Assembly (NCBI GenBank): GCA_015484935.1
Contig: WFUQ01000063.1
Coordinates: 1 to 7,662 of the forward strand
DNA from: Gammaproteobacteria bacterium
Lineage (GTDB): Bacteria > Pseudomonadota > Gammaproteobacteria > SZUA-229
Direction: 5' to 3'
DNA length: 7,662 nucleotides
The translations under genes and the position numbers were made by a program. Shown one piece after another: positions 5,732 to 7,662 of the stretch (position 1 is its first letter; every line of letters starts with the position of its first letter). Below the pieces are notes generated by a model that was not told the DNA's origin, did not search any database, and saw only the letters and a list, made by a program, of their open reading frames with translations.

Positions 5732-7662
5732 TTAATCGCTTTTTTTCTTCACTGCTTTTTTCTTTGCAGTTTTCTTTTTGACGGATTTCTTTTTGGCGCT
5801 CTTTTTCTTCTTTGCCGATTTCTTCTTGCTGGTCTTTTTCTTCGTCACCTTCTTCTTGGCAACTTTCTTTTTAGCGGCTTTCTTCTTGCCTCGACCGCGT
5901 CGTTCCGGCGCTGCAGCCAGCAGCTCTTCACATTCTTTCTGGGTGAGGCTCTTCGGTTCGCGGTCTTTGGGTATCTTGGCGTTCTTGTTGCCGTCGGTGA
6001 TGTAAGGACCGTAACGACCGTTCAACACCTCGATATCGGTGCCTTCGAAACTCTTGATATGTTTGTTGGCATCGAATTCTTTTTTCGCTGCGACCAGTTC
6101 CATCGCCTGATCGTAGGTGATGTTGTACGGATCGATGCCCTGATCCTGATAGGCTTTATTGATGGAGACGAACTTGCTGCCGTATTTCACATAAGGGCCG
6201 AAGCGACCATAGTTGCTGGACAGGGCTTCGCCTTCCGGGGTCTCACCGAGATCTTTGGGCAGGGAGAACAGGAAGTCGATATCATCCATGGTGACATCGT
6301 TCATCTTCATGCCGGGTTTCAGGCTGGCGAAGGCGGGTTTCTCTTCATCGTCTTTGTCACCGATCTGCACGAAGGGGCCGTAAGGTCCCATGCGGACGGT
6401 GATCGGTTTACCGGTTTTCTCGTCGGTACCGATCAGGCGTGACTGGGCGACATCGGCACGACTGACGTTGACTTCTTTATCATCGACCAGATTTTTGAAG
6501 GGTGTCCAGAACTCTTTCATCAACGGCACCCATTCGGTTTCACCACGGGCGATGGAATCCAGCTCGTCTTCGAGGTTGGCGGTGAATTCATAGTTGACGT
6601 AACGTTCGAAATGTTCGGTCAGAAAGCCGTTGACGATGCGCCCGATGTCGGTCGGGGTGAAACGGCGGCTTTCGAGTTCGACGTAACCACGGTTGACCAG
6701 TGTCGAGATGATGCTGGCATAGGTGGACGGGCGACCGATGCCGAATTCTTCCAGCGATTTGACCAGGCTCGCTTCCGAGTAACGTGGTGGCGGTTCGGTG
6801 AAATGCTGGTCGGTACGTATCTCCAGCAGGTTCAGTTTTTCGCCTTCTTCCATCTCGGGCAGCAGTTTGTCTTTGCTGTCATCTTCTTTACTGTCATCGA
6901 CATCTTCCAGATACAGTGCCATGAAACCGGCATGTTTGATGGTCGAGCCGCTGGCACGGAACTGGTTGCCCTTGCCGCAGTCGAGGTCGATAGAGACGGT
7001 GTCCAGTGTGGCATGTATCATCTGACATGCCATGGCACGTTTCCAGATGAGGTCGTACAGTGCCAGTTGATCCGGTTTCAGATATGACTTGATGGTCTCG
7101 GGCAGATGCCTTACCGATGTCGGACGGATTGCTTCATGCGCTTCCTGTGCATTCTTGGATTTGTTTTTGAATACACGCGGTGCGTCCGGCAGATTGTCTT
7201 CACCATAGCGTTCGGCGATCAGACCACGTATCTCGGCGATAGCTTCATCGGCGAGGTTGAGTGAGTCGGTACGCATGTAGGTGATGAGACCGACGGTTTC
7301 GCCACCGATGTCGATACCTTCATATAACTGCTGTGCGGTGCGCATGGTGCGTTGTGCGGTGAAACGTAATTTGCGCGATGCTTCCTGTTGCAGGGTCGAT
7401 GTGGTGAACGGAGCAGCAGGGTTACGTTTACGCTGTTTCTTGGTGATCTTGCTGACGGTCAGGCTACCGTTCGCAGCCGTGGTCAGCGTGTTTTTTGCTT
7501 CGGTAGCACCGGCTTCATCGGTGATGCTGAACTGTTTTATCTTCTCGTCTTTGAGCAGGGTCAGGCGTGAGACGAAGTTCTGTTTGTCTTTGGCGACATC
7601 GGCTTCGATGGTCCAGTATTCCTGTGGATCGAATTCTTCTATCTCGATCTCACGTTCGACGA
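5732..7662 (-). CDS. topA: DNA topoisomerase I, type IA, C-terminal 642 residues
   Basis: TopA relaxes negatively supercoiled DNA by passing a strand through a transient break held by a 5'-phosphotyrosine. The frame is open to the right edge, so the Toprim N-terminus is outside. Window residues 1-105 include TTSTLQQEASRKL (87-99). The catalytic tyrosine lies in ITYMRTDS (codon 7277-7279). AQEAHEAIRPTS (171-182) and FGIGRPSTYA (306-315) are further family motifs. After the core there are no Cys4 zinc ribbons. Instead there are glycine-rich repeats of the PF13368 type (GPYGPFVQIG, GRFGPYVKYG and GRYGPYITDG at about 425, 485 and 548), then a tail of ten KKKxx units (592-642). This architecture occurs in several non-enteric bacteria. 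No internal start should be taken as real: the methionine at 7343-7345 is mid-protein. It probably heads the transcript that includes tsaC and hemF. Confidence 0.97.
   Translation of the reverse strand, partial: VEREIEIEEFDPQEYWTIEADVAKDKQNFVSRLTLLKDEKIKQFSITDEAGATEAKNTLTTAANGSLTVSKITKKQRKRNPAAPFTTSTLQQEASRKLRFTAQRTMRTAQQLYEGIDIGGETVGLITYMRTDSLNLADEAIAEIRGLIAERYGEDNLPDAPRVFKNKSKNAQEAHEAIRPTSVRHLPETIKSYLKPDQLALYDLIWKRAMACQMIHATLDTVSIDLDCGKGNQFRASGSTIKHAGFMALYLEDVDDSKEDDSKDKLLPEMEEGEKLNLLEIRTDQHFTEPPPRYSEASLVKSLEEFGIGRPSTYASIISTLVNRGYVELESRRFTPTDIGRIVNGFLTEHFERYVNYEFTANLEDELDSIARGETEWVPLMKEFWTPFKNLVDDKEVNVSRADVAQSRLIGTDEKTGKPITVRMGPYGPFVQIGDKDDEEKPAFASLKPGMKMNDVTMDDIDFLFSLPKDLGETPEGEALSSNYGRFGPYVKYGSKFVSINKAYQDQGIDPYNITYDQAMELVAAKKEFDANKHIKSFEGTDIEVLNGRYGPYITDGNKNAKIPKDREPKSLTQKECEELLAAAPERRGRGKKKAAKKKVAKKKVTKKKTSKKKSAKKKKSAKKKSVKKKTAKKKAVKKKSD
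5735..5887 (-). repeat. Coding minisatellite for the lysine-rich TopA tail
   Basis: Ten consecutive 15-base units encode KKKAA, KKKVA, KKKVT, KKKTS, KKKSA, KKKKSA, KKKSV, KKKTA, KKKAV and KKKSD; the sixth carries one extra lysine codon. AAG and AAA are mixed, so the units have diverged at the DNA level. Such tails bind DNA non-specifically and help processivity in known topoisomerases; that role is inferred here. The run of seven A (minus strand, 5740-5746) lies in the last unit. Confidence 0.85.

Noticed and set aside
5684..6442. Long plus-strand open frame with a Phe/Leu-rich, membrane-like start
   Set aside because: It is the antisense shadow of topA; the Phe-rich part is the reverse of the lysine-codon repeats. 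It has no ribosome site and no family resemblance.

Overview
The window looks like a chromosomal segment of a gammaproteobacterium, at roughly even GC. The evidence is the gene order topA-tsaC-hemF, a HemB with the Asp-type metal site seen in Pseudomonas, a small exported peptide of the HvfA type, and a large c-di-GMP signalling protein. I see no tRNA, rRNA, CRISPR array, insertion sequence or phage gene. The species cannot be named from this stretch.

Layout. Positions 1-430 (minus strand) hold the 5' part of hemB, porphobilinogen synthase. It runs off the left edge and is fed from a divergent intergenic region (431-564). Three plus-strand genes follow. At 565-1041 is a secreted DUF302-family protein. 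At 1137-1325 is a 62-residue exported peptide with EGTCG and EGKCG motifs, resembling precursors of the HvfA copper-binding RiPP family. At 1592-4180 is an 862-residue protein with pseudo-receiver, receiver, PAS, GGDEF and EAL regions. Between the last two (1326-1591) lie three consecutive inverted repeats, the last a good intrinsic terminator, and then a probable promoter region.

The right half is a minus-strand cluster that meets the c-di-GMP gene tail to tail with 12 bases between stops. In transcription order it is topA (DNA topoisomerase I, 5732-7662, N-terminus outside the window), tsaC (threonylcarbamoyl-AMP synthase, 5114-5665) and hemF (oxygen-dependent coproporphyrinogen III oxidase, 4193-5110). 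The tsaC-hemF gap is three bases, so they are very probably co-transcribed.

How the genes fit together. hemB and hemF are an early and a late step of heme synthesis, and the use of hemF implies growth with oxygen. topA and tsaC are housekeeping genes for DNA supercoiling and the t6A tRNA modification. The accessory interest is in the middle: an HvfA-like peptide with no maturase gene beside it, a structured 3' untranslated region, an exported DUF302 protein, and a c-di-GMP protein with one degenerate and one intact receiver. The best candidate for something under-described is the orphan HvfA-like peptide with its structured transcript end.
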